DNA of 64,000 bases from Streptomyces maremycinicus (GCF_001184025.1 NZ_BBYG01000009.1:186001-250000), one strand, 5' to 3'. Positions 46,014 through 57,811 are shown, numbered from the stretch's first letter. Program-made: numbers and translations. Notes: generated by a model from the letters alone, not told the origin.

Positions 46014-47654
46014 TCAGCCCATGTGCGGGTACGCGTAGTCGGTCGGCGCGACCAGCGTCTCCTTGATGGCGCGGGTCAGCGTCCAGCGCATCAGGTTCTG
46101 CGGGGCACCGGCCTTGTCGTTGGTGCCGGAGGCGCGGCCGCCGCCGAAGGGCTGCTGGCCGACGACGGCGCCGGTCGACTTGTCGTTGATGTAGAAGTTG
46201 CCGGCCGCGTAGCGCAGCTTCTCCATCGTGTACGCGGCGGCCGCGCGGTCGCCCGCGATGACCGAGCCCGTCAGGGCGTAGTCCGAGACCGACTCCATCT
46301 GCGTCAGCATCTCGTCGTACGCCTCGGCGGAGCTGTCGTCGTACACGTACACGGCGAGGAACGGGCCGAAGTACTCGGTCGTGAAGACCTCGTTCTCCGG
46401 GTCGGTGCACTCGACGACGGTCGGGCGGACGAAGTAGCCGACCGAGTCGTCGTAGGAGCCGCCCGCGACGATCGTGCAGGTCGGGTCCGCCTTCGCGCGG
46501 TCGATCGCCGCCTTGTTCTTGGCGAAGGAACGCTCGTCGATGACGGCGCCGACGAAGTTGGCGAGGTCGGTGACGTCACCCATGGTGAGGTAGTCGACCT
46601 CGGCCGCGAACTCCTCCTTGAAGCCGGAGTTCCAGATCGACGCCGGGATGTACGCCCGGGAGGTCGCGCTGCACTTCTGGCCCTGGTACTCGAAGGCGCC
46701 CCGGGTGAGGGCCGTCTTCAGCACCGCGCGGTCCGCGCTCGGGTGGGCGACGACGAAGTCCTTGCCACCGGTCTCGCCGACCAGGCGCGGGTAGGAACGG
46801 TAGTTCTCGATGTTGGCGCCGACCGTCTTCCACAGGTGCTGGAAGGTCCTGGTCGAGCCGGTGAAGTGGATGCCGGCGAGGTCGCGATGGGTCAGGGCCA
46901 CCTCGGAGACCTCGAGGCCGTCGCCGGTGACCAGGTTGATGACGCCCTTGGGCAGCCCGGCCTCCTCCAGCAGCTGCATCAGCAGGACGGCCGCGTGGGT
47001 CTGCGTCGGCGACGGCTTCCACACGACCACATTGCCCATCAGCGCGGGCGCGGTCGGCAGGTTGCCCGCGATGGCGGTGAAGTTGAACGGCGTGATCGCG
47101 TAGACGAAGCCCTCGAGCGGGCGGTGGTCGAGGCGGTTCCACACGCCCGGGGAGTTCGCCGGGGGCTGCTCGGCCAGGATCTGGCGGGCGTAGGCCACGT
47201 TGAAGCGCCAGAAGTCGACCAGCTCACAGGGACAGTCGATCTCCGCCTGCTGGGCGGTCTTCGACTGGCCGAGCATGGTGGAGGCGGCGAGCGTCTCGCG
47301 CCAGGGGCCGGCGAGCAGTTCGGCGGCGCGCAGGATGATGGCGGCGCGGTCGTCGAAGGACATCGCGCGCCAGGCGGGCGCGGCGGCGAGGGCCGCGTCG
47401 ACGGCGTCCTGCGCGTCCTGCCGGGTGGCGTTGGCGTAGGTGCCGAGGCGGGCCTTGTGGTTGTGCGGCTGCACGACGTCGAACCGGGTGCCGCCGCCCA
47501 TCCGCCGCTCGCCGCCGATGGTGCAGGGCAGGTCGATCGGGTTGTCGGCCAGCTCCTTGAGCTTGGCCTCCAGCCGGGCGCGCTCCGGCGAGCCGGGGGC
47601 GTAGCCGTGCACCGGCTCGTTGACGGGGGTGGGGACCTGGGTTACCGCGTCCAT
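46014..47654 (-). CDS. pruA: 1-pyrroline-5-carboxylate dehydrogenase
   Basis: Aldehyde-dehydrogenase-family enzyme, 546 aa, that oxidises pyrroline-5-carboxylate (glutamate semialdehyde) to glutamate, the second step of proline use. Seen: AITPFNFTAIAGNLPTAPAL, NAD site IHFTGSTRTF, catalytic Glu segment PRLVGETGGKDFVVAH, and catalytic Cys in EYQGQKCSATSRAY. The C-terminal QQPFGGGRASGTNDKAGAPQ is typical of P5CDH. AAGGAG lies upstream of ATG 47654. It follows the proline dehydrogenase gene by 48 bases, forming a two-gene proline catabolic operon. Confidence 0.96.
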   Translation of the reverse strand: MDAVTQVPTPVNEPVHGYAPGSPERARLEAKLKELADNPIDLPCTIGGERRMGGGTRFDVVQPHNHKARLGTYANATRQDAQDAVDAALAAAPAWRAMSFDDRAAIILRAAELLAGPWRETLAASTMLGQSKTAQQAEIDCPCELVDFWRFNVAYARQILAEQPPANSPGVWNRLDHRPLEGFVYAITPFNFTAIAGNLPTAPALMGNVVVWKPSPTQTHAAVLLMQLLEEAGLPKGVINLVTGDGLEVSEVALTHRDLAGIHFTGSTRTFQHLWKTVGANIENYRSYPRLVGETGGKDFVVAHPSADRAVLKTALTRGAFEYQGQKCSATSRAYIPASIWNSGFKEEFAAEVDYLTMGDVTDLANFVGAVIDERSFAKNKAAIDRAKADPTCTIVAGGSYDDSVGYFVRPTVVECTDPENEVFTTEYFGPFLAVYVYDDSSAEAYDEMLTQMESVSDYALTGSVIAGDRAAAAYTMEKLRYAAGNFYINDKSTGAVVGQQPFGGGRASGTNDKAGAPQNLMRWTLTRAIKETLVAPTDYAYPHMG

Positions 47655-47702
47655 GTCTTCCGTTACTCCTTCTGAGCGGGTGTTTCGATCGAGGGGGTGG
47701 GC

Positions 47703-48629
47703 TCAGCCCTTGCTGATCATCGAGCGGACGAAGAACCGCAGGTTGGCCGGCTTCTCCGCCAGGCGGCGCATGAAGTAGCCGTACCAGTCGGTGCCGTAGG
47801 CGGTGTAGACGCGCATGCGGTGGCCCTCGGCGGCCAGTCGCAGGTGCTCGTCGCCGCGGATGCCGTACAGCATCTGGAACTCGTACTCGTCCAGCTTGCG
47901 CCCGGCCTTGCGGGCGAGCTCCTGCGCGATGGAGATGAGGCGCGGGTCGTGGGACCCGATCATCGGGTACCCCTCGCCCTCCATCAGCGTGCGCAGGATC
48001 CGGACGTACGCCTTGTCGATCTCGTGCTTCTGCTGGTAGGCGACCTCGGCGGGCTCCTTGTAGGCGCCCTTCACGAGCCGCACCCGGCTCCCGCTCGCGG
48101 CGAGCCGGCGGGCGTCGGCCTCGGTGCGGAACAGGTAGGCCTGGATGACACAGCCGGTCTGCGGGAAGTCCTTCCGCAGCTCCTCGTGGATGGCGAACAT
48201 CGAGTCGAGGGTGGTGTGGTCCTCGGCGTCGAGGGTGACGGTGGTGCCGATGGCCGCGGCGGCCTCGACGACCGGGCGCACATTGGCCAGCGCCAGCTCA
48301 TGGCCCCCGTCCAGCGCCTGGCCGAACATCGACAGCTTGACGGACATCTCCACCCGCTCACCGAGCTCCAGCTCCGCGAGCCGGTCGACCAGCGCCAGGT
48401 AGGCGTCCCGGGCGGCGGCGGCCTGCTCGGGCCTGGTGATGTCCTCGCCGACGACGTCCATCGTCAGCTCCAGCCCCCCGGCGGTCAGCCGCTCGACGAT
48501 CGGGACGATGTCGTCGACCGTCTCGCCGGGGATGAAGCGGTCCACGACCTGCTTCGTCACCGGGGCCGCCGAGATCAGGCGTCGCATCCGGTCGCTGCGC
48601 GAAGCGGCGAGAATCACGGGACCCAGCAC
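47703..48629 (-). CDS. Monofunctional proline dehydrogenase
   Basis: FAD-dependent proline dehydrogenase of the short (308-aa) actinobacterial/Gram-positive type. Seen: FIPGETVDDIVPIVERL, VEMSVKLSMFGQAL, DAEDHTTLDSMF, VRLVKGAYKEPAEVAYQQK (FAD and substrate site), EFQMLYGIR and the C-terminal ENLRFF-like KPANLRFFVRS. GTG 48629 is preceded by GGAGGTGCCCC, an excellent site. First gene of the operon with pruA. It is divergent from the PucR-type activator gene, which probably induces it with proline. Confidence 0.95.
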   Translation of the reverse strand: MLGPVILAASRSDRMRRLISAAPVTKQVVDRFIPGETVDDIVPIVERLTAGGLELTMDVVGEDITRPEQAAAARDAYLALVDRLAELELGERVEMSVKLSMFGQALDGGHELALANVRPVVEAAAAIGTTVTLDAEDHTTLDSMFAIHEELRKDFPQTGCVIQAYLFRTEADARRLAASGSRVRLVKGAYKEPAEVAYQQKHEIDKAYVRILRTLMEGEGYPMIGSHDPRLISIAQELARKAGRKLDEYEFQMLYGIRGDEHLRLAAEGHRMRVYTAYGTDWYGYFMRRLAEKPANLRFFVRSMISKG

Positions 48630-48793
48630 GGGGCACCTCCACATACCAACCCATACGAGGCCGTTGCCCGACGCTCGGGGAACGGCACGGAGAACCACCG
48701 TGAAACCTAAGGATCCCTCCGATCGTGTGCCATCGACAGCTGTCACGCATCCGCGCCACGGATCTCAGACAGATGTATGAAGGGCAGGCGGAC

Positions 48794-50017
48794 ATGCGGG
48801 AGAATGCCGGGGTGACAGCCGACCACCAGGGTGACCACCAAGAGCTCGTCGACGAGATCTCCGAGCTGCTGGGCGCCCCCGCGACCCTGGAGAACCGGGA
48901 CTTCGAGCTGATCGCCTTCGGCGCCTACGACAGCGAGGGCGAGCTCGACGCGTCGGCGCTGGATCCGGTGCGCACCCGCTCGATCCTGACCCGGCGCTCC
49001 ACGGCCGCCGTCCGCACCTGGTTCGAGGGCTTCGGCATCACCCGCGCGACCGGCCCGGTGCGGATCCCGCCGACCCCGGAGGCCGGGGTGTACCGGGGGC
49101 GCGTCTGCCTCCCCGTTCGGCACCGGGGGGTCGTCCTCGGCTATGTCTGGCTGCTCGCCGACGACCCCGGGCCCTCGGACGCCCAGCTGGCGGCCGCGAT
49201 GGAGGTGACCGCGCGGATCGGCGCCCTGCTCGCCGACGAGGCCCAGCACGGCGCGGACCTCACCCGCGAACTGCGGGCGGTGCTCACCGCGCAGCCCGAC
49301 TGGCAGCGGGACATGGCGGTGGCGGAGCTGCGCACCGCGCTCGGCGCCCGCGCGGACGGCCCGCACACGGTGGTGTGTGTGACGCCCTGGCCGTCCGCCG
49401 AGCCGGACGACGCGCCCTCGCTGCGCACGCTGCCGGGGGCGACGGCGCTGTGCACGGTTCCGTGGGACGCGGCCACCTCGACCGCCGGCGGGACGGCGGG
49501 GAAGACCCGGTCCCCGTCCCTCGCCCTGCTGGTACGCCTGCGCTCGACGGACACCCTCACCCCGGCGACGTCGGCGGCGGCCCGGCTGCTGGAGCGGGCG
49601 GACGGGGCCGCCGCGGGAGTGGCCGCGGGGCGGCTCGGCCTCGCCGAGCTCGGCGAGGCCTGGCGGGAGGCGTCGGCGTCGGCCCGGGCGGTCCTGGCGG
49701 AGCCCGGCCTCGGCCCTGTCGCCCGGTGGGCGTCCATCGGCCCCTACCGCCTGCTGACCGCCCTGCCCCGGGAGACCGCCCAGGACCCGGCCGTACGGGC
49801 CCTGTTGGCGCCCTCCCACCGTGAACTCGCCCGCACGGCCGAGGTGTACCTCGACCGCGCGGGCCAAGCAGGCCGCACGGCGGCCGAGTTGGGCATCCAC
49901 CGGCAGACCCTCTACTACCGGCTGTCCCGGGTGGAGCAACTGACCGGCCTGGACCTCGACGACGGCGAGGACCGGCTGCTCCTGCACATGACCCTCAAGG
50001 CGGCCCGTCTGCCCTAG
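48794..50017 (+). CDS. PucR-family transcriptional activator of proline utilisation (PutR-like)
   Basis: A 407-aa PucR/CdaR-type regulator. N-terminal GAF-like sensor region ([40 protein letters not shown]), a central GGDEF-like/variable region, and a C-terminal HTH_30 domain at about 345-405 ([40 protein letters not shown]). In Streptomyces the gene at this position, divergent from the proline dehydrogenase gene, encodes an activator of proline catabolism; proline as signal is inferred from that. Start 48794 was chosen among several in-frame ATGs because of upstream AGGGCAGG. Confidence 0.85.
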   Translation: MRENAGVTADHQGDHQELVDEISELLGAPATLENRDFELIAFGAYDSEGELDASALDPVRTRSILTRRSTAAVRTWFEGFGITRATGPVRIPPTPEAGVYRGRVCLPVRHRGVVLGYVWLLADDPGPSDAQLAAAMEVTARIGALLADEAQHGADLTRELRAVLTAQPDWQRDMAVAELRTALGARADGPHTVVCVTPWPSAEPDDAPSLRTLPGATALCTVPWDAATSTAGGTAGKTRSPSLALLVRLRSTDTLTPATSAAARLLERADGAAAGVAAGRLGLAELGEAWREASASARAVLAEPGLGPVARWASIGPYRLLTALPRETAQDPAVRALLAPSHRELARTAEVYLDRAGQAGRTAAELGIHRQTLYYRLSRVEQLTGLDLDDGEDRLLLHMTLKAARLP

Positions 50018-50030
50018 GGCATGTCCCCGG

Positions 50031-50621
50031 TCAGCTCTTCGCGGCGCCCGCGATCACCCGGCGCAGCCCCTCGGTGAGCTGTGCCGCGTCGGTCGCCGAC
50101 TCCGGGTCGAAGAGCCACTGGACCATGAGCCCGTTGAGGAGGGTCTGGTAGAAGCGGCCCTCGGTGTCCACGGTCTCCTTGTCGAGCCGGTCCTCCGGGA
50201 TGCCGTTGAACAGGGGCACGATCCCCGACCGGCCCTGCTCCTGCGCCTCGGCCAGCAGCTTGCGCACCTCGGGGAGCCGGTCGCCCTGGACGATGAGCTC
50301 GAAGCTCAGCAGCCAGATCGCCCGCGTCCGCGGCACCGAGCCGATGATGTTGGCCCACACCTGCTGGAAGCGCTCCAGTGACCCGGCGGCCGCCGTCATC
50401 GCGTCCCCCGCGCCCCACCCCGGGTCGAACTCGTCGCCGGCGCCCTCGATCAACGAGATGTACGCCTGCGCGAGCAGCGCGTCCTTCGACCCGTAGTGGT
50501 AACCGATGGACGCCAGATTGGTCCCCGACTCCTTGACGACGTCCCGCGCGGTCGTGCGCAGGAACCCCTTCTCCAGCAGGCAGCGCTTGGCGCCTTCGAG
50601 CAGATCCTCACGGTGTCCCAT
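50031..50621 (-). CDS. TetR-family regulator of an efflux pump
   Basis: A 196-aa TetR repressor. HTH at residues 5-50: DLLEGAKRCLLEKGFLRTTA, RDVVKESGTNLASIGYHYGS, KDALLAQAY. The C-terminal domain is helical with a hydrophobic pocket (AIWLLSFELIVQG). It is divergent from the MFS exporter gene with 110 bases between, the standard arrangement of an efflux pump and its repressor. A direct repeat in the intergenic region is a candidate operator. ATG 50621 was preferred; GTG 50630 is possible. Ligand unknown. Confidence 0.88.
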   Translation of the reverse strand: MGHREDLLEGAKRCLLEKGFLRTTARDVVKESGTNLASIGYHYGSKDALLAQAYISLIEGAGDEFDPGWGAGDAMTAAAGSLERFQQVWANIIGSVPRTRAIWLLSFELIVQGDRLPEVRKLLAEAQEQGRSGIVPLFNGIPEDRLDKETVDTEGRFYQTLLNGLMVQWLFDPESATDAAQLTEGLRRVIAGAAKS

Positions 50622-50643
50622 GGCCGCCACCCTACCGCCGATC

Positions 50644-50667
50644 CATACAGACGTCCCATACAGACGT
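50644..50667. promoter_or_regulatory. Tandem CATACAGACGT repeats in the tetR-MFS intergenic region
   Basis: Two exact 11-base copies, 13 bases apart start to start, just upstream of the tetR start and followed by an A/T-rich stretch (50668-50715) likely to hold the promoters. Candidate operator for the TetR protein. Confidence 0.5.
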
Positions 50668-50731
50668 ACTACACAGATGAATTATACATTCGTTCTAGAC
50701 AACCGTTTAATACGCTCGTACAGTCACCGTC

Positions 50732-52252
50732 ATGACGAACACGACGCACTCGACGAGCACCACCGAACCCCCGGTGGGCCGGGCCGGCCGCCGTGAATGG
50801 ACCGCGCTGGGCGTACTGATGCTTCCGCTGCTGCTGGTCTCCATGGACGTCTCCGTCCTCTACTTCGCGATCCCGGCGATCAGTTCGGACCTGGAACCGA
50901 CCGGCACCCAGCAGCTGTGGATCTTCGACATCTACGCCTTCGTCCTGGCGGGCCTGCTGATGACGATGGGCTCTCTCGGCGACCGCGTCGGCCGCCGCAG
51001 GCTCCTGCTGATCGGCGCCGCGGCCTTCGGCACCGCCTCACTGATCGCGGCCTACGCGGACAGCGCCGAGACCCTGATCGCGGCCCGCGCGGTCCTCGGC
51101 ATCGGCGGCGCGACCCTGATGCCCTCGACGATGGCCCTGATCCGCACGATGTTCACCGACCCGGGCCAGCGCGCCAAGGCGATCGGGATGTGGTCCGCGG
51201 TGATGACGGGCGGCATCGCACTCGGCTCGGTGATGAGCGGCCTGCTCGTCCAGTACTTCTGGTGGGGCTCGGTCTTCCTGGTCAACCTGCCCGCGATGGT
51301 CCTGCTGCTGGTCCTCGGCCCGGTCCTGCTGCCCGAGTCCCGTGACCCCGCCCCCGGCCGCTTCGACTGGCCGAGCGTCCCCCTGTCGATGGCCGCCGTC
51401 CTGCCCGTGATCTACGGCCTGAAGGAGATCCCGTCCGAGGGCTGGCACGCGGAGTACGTCGTCTCCGTCACCGTCGGTCTGCTCTTCGCGGCCCTCTTCG
51501 TCCACCGCCAGCGCACCGCGGCCTCACCGATGATCTCCCCGGCCCTGTTCCGCGGCCACGGCTTCGCCCCCGCCCTCGCCCTCAACCTGGTCTCCGCCTT
51601 CGGCATGCTGGGCTCGGCGTTCTTCACCACCCAGTACCTCCAGTCGGTCCTCGGCAAGAGCGCGCTGGAAGCGGCCCTGTGGGCCCTGCTCCCCTCGGTG
51701 CCGATCGGCCTGGCGGCCCCGGTCGCGACCTCCCTGGTCCAAAGGGGCGTCGACCGCGCCCACGTCGTGACGGCCGGTTTCGCGATCGGAGCGAGCGGCT
51801 ACGCGCTGCTGGCCCTCGCCGGGACGGACTCGATGTGGCTCGTGCTGACCGCCTGCGCGGTCCTGGCCTGCGGAATCGTCATGGTGCTGTCCCAGATGAC
51901 GGACCTGGCGATGGGCGCGGCCCCGGTCGAACGCGCGGGCTCCGCCTCCGCCCTGCTGGAGACCGGCACCGAGTTCGGCGGCGCCCTCGGCATGGCCGTC
52001 CTCGGCTCCATCGGCACCGCGATCTACCGCCACGACATCCCGGTCACGGCTCCGCCCGGGGCCCGCGAGACCCTCGGCGGCGCCCTCGCGGTGGCGGACC
52101 GTCTCCCCGGGCGCACGGGAGACGCCCTGGCGACGGCCGCACGCGAGGCGTTCACCAGCGGCATGCAGGGCGCGGCGATCGCCGGGGCGCTGCTCCTCGC
52201 CGGCGCTGCGGCGGCGGCCTCGGTGACCCTGCGCAGGAGCCCCGTGAAGTAA
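50732..52252 (+). CDS. MFS drug exporter, DHA2 (14-TM) family
   Basis: A 506-aa integral membrane proton-driven exporter of the EmrB/QacA (DHA2) type with about 14 hydrophobic segments. Motif A is GSLGDRVGRRRLLLIGAAAF; motif C-like GGIALGSVMSGLLVQ; TM1 contains MLPLLLVSMDVSVLYFAIPA with the acidic residue typical of cation-linked drug pumps. It probably extrudes cationic or aromatic antimicrobials; the substrate cannot be predicted. It is divergent from its TetR gene and followed by a very strong terminator. Confidence 0.92.
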   Translation: MTNTTHSTSTTEPPVGRAGRREWTALGVLMLPLLLVSMDVSVLYFAIPAISSDLEPTGTQQLWIFDIYAFVLAGLLMTMGSLGDRVGRRRLLLIGAAAFGTASLIAAYADSAETLIAARAVLGIGGATLMPSTMALIRTMFTDPGQRAKAIGMWSAVMTGGIALGSVMSGLLVQYFWWGSVFLVNLPAMVLLLVLGPVLLPESRDPAPGRFDWPSVPLSMAAVLPVIYGLKEIPSEGWHAEYVVSVTVGLLFAALFVHRQRTAASPMISPALFRGHGFAPALALNLVSAFGMLGSAFFTTQYLQSVLGKSALEAALWALLPSVPIGLAAPVATSLVQRGVDRAHVVTAGFAIGASGYALLALAGTDSMWLVLTACAVLACGIVMVLSQMTDLAMGAAPVERAGSASALLETGTEFGGALGMAVLGSIGTAIYRHDIPVTAPPGARETLGGALAVADRLPGRTGDALATAAREAFTSGMQGAAIAGALLLAGAAAAASVTLRRSPVK

Positions 52253-52264
52253 CCCGAACACCAC

Positions 52265-52306
52265 GGAAGCCGGGCGGACCGGATCGCTCCGGTCCGCCCG
52301 GCTTCC
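52265..52306. terminator. 19-bp hairpin terminator between the MFS gene and serA
   Basis: Perfect 19-bp stem from GGAAGCCGGGCGG to its complement with TCGC loop. It serves two convergent genes. Confidence 0.92.
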
Positions 52307-52353
52307 CCTGGGCGGGGGCCCGGGGGCGGCTTCCCCCGGGCGGTGCGCCACCC

Positions 52354-53943
52354 TCAGACGAGGTTCACCGCACGCGCGGACGTCGCGCCGATCTCCGTGG
52401 CCACCTCGGCCAGCACGCCGGCAGGCACCGTGTCGTCGACGGTCAGCACGGCCAGCGCCTCGCCGCCCACGGCCGCGCGGGCGACCTGCATACCGGCGAT
52501 GTTGATGCCCGCCTCGCCGAAGACCCGGCCCACGGTCCCGACGACACCCGGACGGTCCTCGTACTTGAGGACGACCATGTGATCGGCGAGCGCGAGGTCG
52601 ACGTCGTACTCGCCGACCGCGACGATCTTCTGGAGGTGCTTCGGACCGGCCAGCGTGCCGGAGACCGACACCTCCTCGCCGTCCGAGAGCGTGCCGCGCA
52701 CGGTGACGACGTTGCGGTGGTCGGCCGACTCGGAGCTGGTGGTCAGCCGCACCTCGACGCCGCGCTCCTGCGCGAACAGCGGGGCGTTGACGTAGCTGAC
52801 GGTCTCGTCGACGACGTCCTCGAAGACACCCTTGAGAGCCGACAGCTCCAGCACCTTCACGTCGTGCTGGGTGATCTCGCCGTACACCTCGACGTCGAGG
52901 CGGGCGGCGACCTCACCGGCGAGCGCGGTGAAGATCCGGCCGAGACGCTCGGCGAGAGGCAGACCGGGCTTGACGTCCTCGGCGATGACACCGCCCTGGA
53001 CGTTCACCGCGTCCGGCACCAGCTCGCCCGCGAGGGCCAGCCGCACCGAACGCGCGACCGCGATACCGGCCTTCTCCTGGGCCTCGTCGGTCGAGGCGCC
53101 GAGGTGCGGGGTGGCCACGACCTGGTCGAACTCGAACAGCGGGGAGTCCGTGCAGGGCTCCTTCGCGTAGACGTCGAGGCCGGCGCCGGCGACCCGGCCC
53201 TCCTTCAGCGCCGAGTACAGCGCCTCCTCGTCGACGATCCCGCCGCGCGCGGCGTTGACGATCCGCACGCTCGGCTTGACCTTGCGCAGCGCCTCGTCGC
53301 CGATCAGACCGACCGTCTCGGGGGTCTTCGGCAGGTGGACGGTGATGAAGTCGGAGACCTCGAGCAGCTCGTCCAGCGACAGGACCTTCACACCCATCTG
53401 CGCGGCACGCGCGGGCTGGATGTAGGGGTCGTACGCGACGACCTTCATGCCGAAGCCGGACATGCGCTGCGCGACGAGCGCGCCGATGCGACCGAGACCC
53501 ACGACACCGAGGGTCTTCTCGGCCAGCTCGACACCCGTGTACTTGCTGCGCTTCCACTCGCCGTTCTTCAGCGCGGCGTTGGCCTGCGGAATGTGGCGGG
53601 CGGTGGCGAGCAGCAGACCGCAGGCCAGTTCGGCGGCGGTCACGATGTTGGAGGTGGGGGCGTTGACGACCATCACGCCGGCCTTGGTGGCGGCGGGGAC
53701 GTCGACGTTGTCCAGGCCGACGCCGGCTCGCGCGACGACCTTCAGCTTCTTCGCGGCGGCGATCGCCTCGGCGTCCACCTTGGTGGCCGAGCGGATCAGG
53801 ATCGCGTCGACGTCGGCGATGGCCGGGAGCAGTTCGGCTCGGTCCGCTCCGTTGCAGTGCCGGATCTCGAAGTCCGGGCCAAGCGCGTCCACAGTCGCGG
53901 GCGACAGCTCTTCAGCGATGAGTACGACAGGTTTCGAGCTCAC
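52354..53943 (-). CDS. serA: D-3-phosphoglycerate dehydrogenase
   Basis: First enzyme of serine synthesis, 529 aa, oxidising 3-phosphoglycerate with NAD. Catalytic domain with NAD motif LGVVGLGRIGALVAQRM, Arg in VNAARGGIVDEEAL, and the acid/base His in TPHLGASTDEAQ. Then the intervening domain of the long actinobacterial form and a C-terminal ACT domain (VVLKYEDRPGVVGTVGRVFG), the serine-feedback site. GTG 53943 has GAGGA seven bases upstream and gives the expected MSSKPVVLIAEELSP start. It is downstream of ilvC but 267 bases away and after a terminator, so it is transcribed on its own. Confidence 0.96.
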   Translation of the reverse strand: MSSKPVVLIAEELSPATVDALGPDFEIRHCNGADRAELLPAIADVDAILIRSATKVDAEAIAAAKKLKVVARAGVGLDNVDVPAATKAGVMVVNAPTSNIVTAAELACGLLLATARHIPQANAALKNGEWKRSKYTGVELAEKTLGVVGLGRIGALVAQRMSGFGMKVVAYDPYIQPARAAQMGVKVLSLDELLEVSDFITVHLPKTPETVGLIGDEALRKVKPSVRIVNAARGGIVDEEALYSALKEGRVAGAGLDVYAKEPCTDSPLFEFDQVVATPHLGASTDEAQEKAGIAVARSVRLALAGELVPDAVNVQGGVIAEDVKPGLPLAERLGRIFTALAGEVAARLDVEVYGEITQHDVKVLELSALKGVFEDVVDETVSYVNAPLFAQERGVEVRLTTSSESADHRNVVTVRGTLSDGEEVSVSGTLAGPKHLQKIVAVGEYDVDLALADHMVVLKYEDRPGVVGTVGRVFGEAGINIAGMQVARAAVGGEALAVLTVDDTVPAGVLAEVATEIGATSARAVNLV

Positions 53944-54140
53944 GTGAGTCCTCACAAGTCATGGGTGCACCTCCCATGCCCTCCAGGCTATGGGGGAGCG
54001 TGCGGACGGCCGTCCCGACGGCCGCAGGCGGAGGAGGGGCTAGCCGCGTGGAAGACGCACGACGCTGTGGGCCTGACGCGTATTAGTCCAGCAGTGTAGT
54101 GCTGCCGCGGAGACCGCCTCACGCCTCCGCGGAAGGATCA

Positions 54141-54196
54141 CCCGTCCGTGGTTGGACGGGATGGACAACGGGGCCGGAGCGTCCCGCTCCGGCCCC
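54141..54196 (-). terminator. Double-hairpin terminator of ilvC
   Basis: Near the ilvC stop: stem GGGGCCGGAGCG / CGCTCCGGCCCC at 54170-54196 with TCC loop, followed on the minus strand by a second stem CCCGTCC / GGACGGG at 54141-54160. Confidence 0.8.
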
Positions 54197-54210
54197 CCTG
54201 CCCCGAGGCC

Positions 54211-55873
<1,663 letters not shown>

Positions 55874-55894
55874 GTCTTCTTACGTCTCTCTCGC

Positions 55895-57745
55895 TCAGTC
55901 GTCTTCGTTGTCGCCGAAGTCGGGGCGGACGTCCCGGGCGGCCAGGATCTCGTCGTTGGAGGTGCCGGCGGCGACCATCGGCCACACCATCGCGTCCTCG
56001 TGGACGATGAAGTCGACGACGACGGGACGGTCGTTGATGGAGTTCGCCTCCTCGATGACCTTGTCGAGGTCGTCCGGGGACTCACAGCGGATCGCGTAGC
56101 AGCCCATGGCCTCCGACAGCTTCACGAAGTCGGGGACGCGCGTACCGCGGGCGTCCGGGTTGACGTCGTTGGGGCCGGAGTGCAGCACGGTGTTGGAGTA
56201 GCGCTGGTTGTAGAACAGGGTCTGCCACTGGCGGACCATGCCGAGGGCGCCGTTGTTGATGATGGCGACCTTGATCGGGATGTTGTTCAGGGCGCAGGTG
56301 GTGAGTTCCTGGTTGGTCATCTGGAAGCAGCCGTCGCCGTCGATGGCCCAGACGGTCTGGCCCGGGGCACCCGCCTTGGCGCCCATCGCGGCGGGGACCG
56401 CGTAACCCATCGTGCCCGCGCCGCCGGAGTTCAGCCAGGTGGCGGGCTTCTCGTACTGAATGAAGTGCGCGGCCCACATCTGGTGCTGGCCGACGCCCGC
56501 GGTGAAGATCGTCCCCTCGGGGGCGAGCTGCCCGACGCGCTCGATGACCTGCTGCGGGGAGAGCGAGCCGTCGGAGGGCTGGTCGTAGCCCAGCGGGTAG
56601 GTCTCGCGCCAGCGGTCGAGGTCCTTCCACCAGGCGGTGTAGTCGCCGGTCTGGCCCTCGCTGTGCTCCTTCTGCACCGCCTGGATCAGGTCGGCGATGA
56701 CCTCGCGGGCGTCACCGACGATCGGCACGTCGGCGGCGCGGTTCTTGCCGATCTCGGCCGGGTCGATGTCCGCGTGCACGATCTTGGCGTGCGGCGCGAA
56801 GCTGTCGAGCTTGCCGGTGACGCGGTCGTCGAAGCGGGCGCCGAGGGCGACGATCAGGTCGGCCTTCTGGAGACCGGTGACGGCGGCCACCGAGCCGTGC
56901 ATGCCCGGCATGCCCAGGTGCTGCGGGTGGCTGTCGGGGAACGCGCCCAGCGCCATCAGCGTGGTGGTGACGGGCGCGCCGGTCAGCTCGGCGAGGACCT
57001 TCAGCTCGGCGGTGGCACCGGCCTTGACGACACCGCCGCCGACGTACAGGATCGGCCGCTTGGCGGCGGTGATCAGCTTGGCGGCCTCGCGGATCTGCTT
57101 GGCGTGCGGCTTGGTCACCGGGCGGTAGCCGGGCAGGTCCATGACCGGCGGCCAGGAGAACGTCGTCTTCGCCTGGAGGATGTCCTTGGGGATGTCGACC
57201 AGGACCGGGCCGGGGCGGCCGGTGGAGGCGATGTGGAAGGCCTGCGCGATCACCCGGGGGATGTCCTCGGCCTTGGTGACCAGGAAGCTGTGCTTGGTGA
57301 TCGGCATGGTGATGCCGACGATGTCCGCCTCCTGGAAGGCGTCCGTGCCGATCGCCTTCGACGCCACCTGGCCGGTGATCGCCACGAGCGGCACCGAGTC
57401 CATGTGGGCGTCGGCGATCGGGGTCACCAGGTTGGTGGCGCCCGGGCCCGAGGTGGCCATGCAGACGCCGACCCGGCCGGTGGCCTGCGCGTAGCCGGTG
57501 GCCGCGTGACCCGCGCCCTGCTCGTGGCGGACCAGGACGTGGCGGACCCTCGTCGAGTCCATCATCGGGTCGTAGGCGGGCAGGATCGTGCCGCCGGGAA
57601 TGCCGAATACCGTCTCGGCGCCGACCTCCTCGAGAGAACGGATGAGGGACTGCGCACCCGTCACGTGCTCGACGGTCGCGGAGTGTCCTCCGGATCGGGG
57701 CCGCGGCTGCGGATGGGCCCCGGTGGCCTGCTCGGTCATCGGCAT
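55895..57745 (-). CDS. ilvB: Acetolactate synthase catalytic (large) subunit
   Basis: Thiamine-diphosphate enzyme, 616 aa, that makes 2-acetolactate (Val, Leu) and 2-aceto-2-hydroxybutyrate (Ile). Seen: [19 protein letters not shown] and [12 protein letters not shown] with downstream catalytic Glu in [18 protein letters not shown] region [20 protein letters not shown], and the ThDP motif [20 protein letters not shown]. Start 57745 (GAGAAGAGA upstream) or 57739. A 12-bp tandem repeat, an attenuator terminator and a leader peptide lie upstream, so expression should fall when branched-chain aminoacyl-tRNAs are plentiful. Confidence 0.97.
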   Translation of the reverse strand: MPMTEQATGAHPQPRPRSGGHSATVEHVTGAQSLIRSLEEVGAETVFGIPGGTILPAYDPMMDSTRVRHVLVRHEQGAGHAATGYAQATGRVGVCMATSGPGATNLVTPIADAHMDSVPLVAITGQVASKAIGTDAFQEADIVGITMPITKHSFLVTKAEDIPRVIAQAFHIASTGRPGPVLVDIPKDILQAKTTFSWPPVMDLPGYRPVTKPHAKQIREAAKLITAAKRPILYVGGGVVKAGATAELKVLAELTGAPVTTTLMALGAFPDSHPQHLGMPGMHGSVAAVTGLQKADLIVALGARFDDRVTGKLDSFAPHAKIVHADIDPAEIGKNRAADVPIVGDAREVIADLIQAVQKEHSEGQTGDYTAWWKDLDRWRETYPLGYDQPSDGSLSPQQVIERVGQLAPEGTIFTAGVGQHQMWAAHFIQYEKPATWLNSGGAGTMGYAVPAAMGAKAGAPGQTVWAIDGDGCFQMTNQELTTCALNNIPIKVAIINNGALGMVRQWQTLFYNQRYSNTVLHSGPNDVNPDARGTRVPDFVKLSEAMGCYAIRCESPDDLDKVIEEANSINDRPVVVDFIVHEDAMVWPMVAAGTSNDEILAARDVRPDFGDNEDD

Positions 57746-57751
57746 TCTCTT

Positions 57752-57811
57752 CTCGATGCTGAGGGTTTTACTGAGGGTCTTACTGAGGTTTTCGCTGAGC
57801 GTCTTGCTGAG
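57752..57811. repeat. Five tandem copies of a 12-bp unit between the attenuator and ilvB
   Basis: Minus-strand units CTCAGCAAGACG, CTCAGCGAAAAC, CTCAGTAAGACC, CTCAGTAAAACC and CTCAGCATCGAG end six bases before the ilvB start. The unit contains no stop in the ilvB frame. Confidence 0.8.

Noticed and set aside
48725..48793. Longer N-terminus for the PucR regulator
   Set aside because: The extension has no ribosome binding site and contains promoter-like sequence; the shorter start fits the family better.
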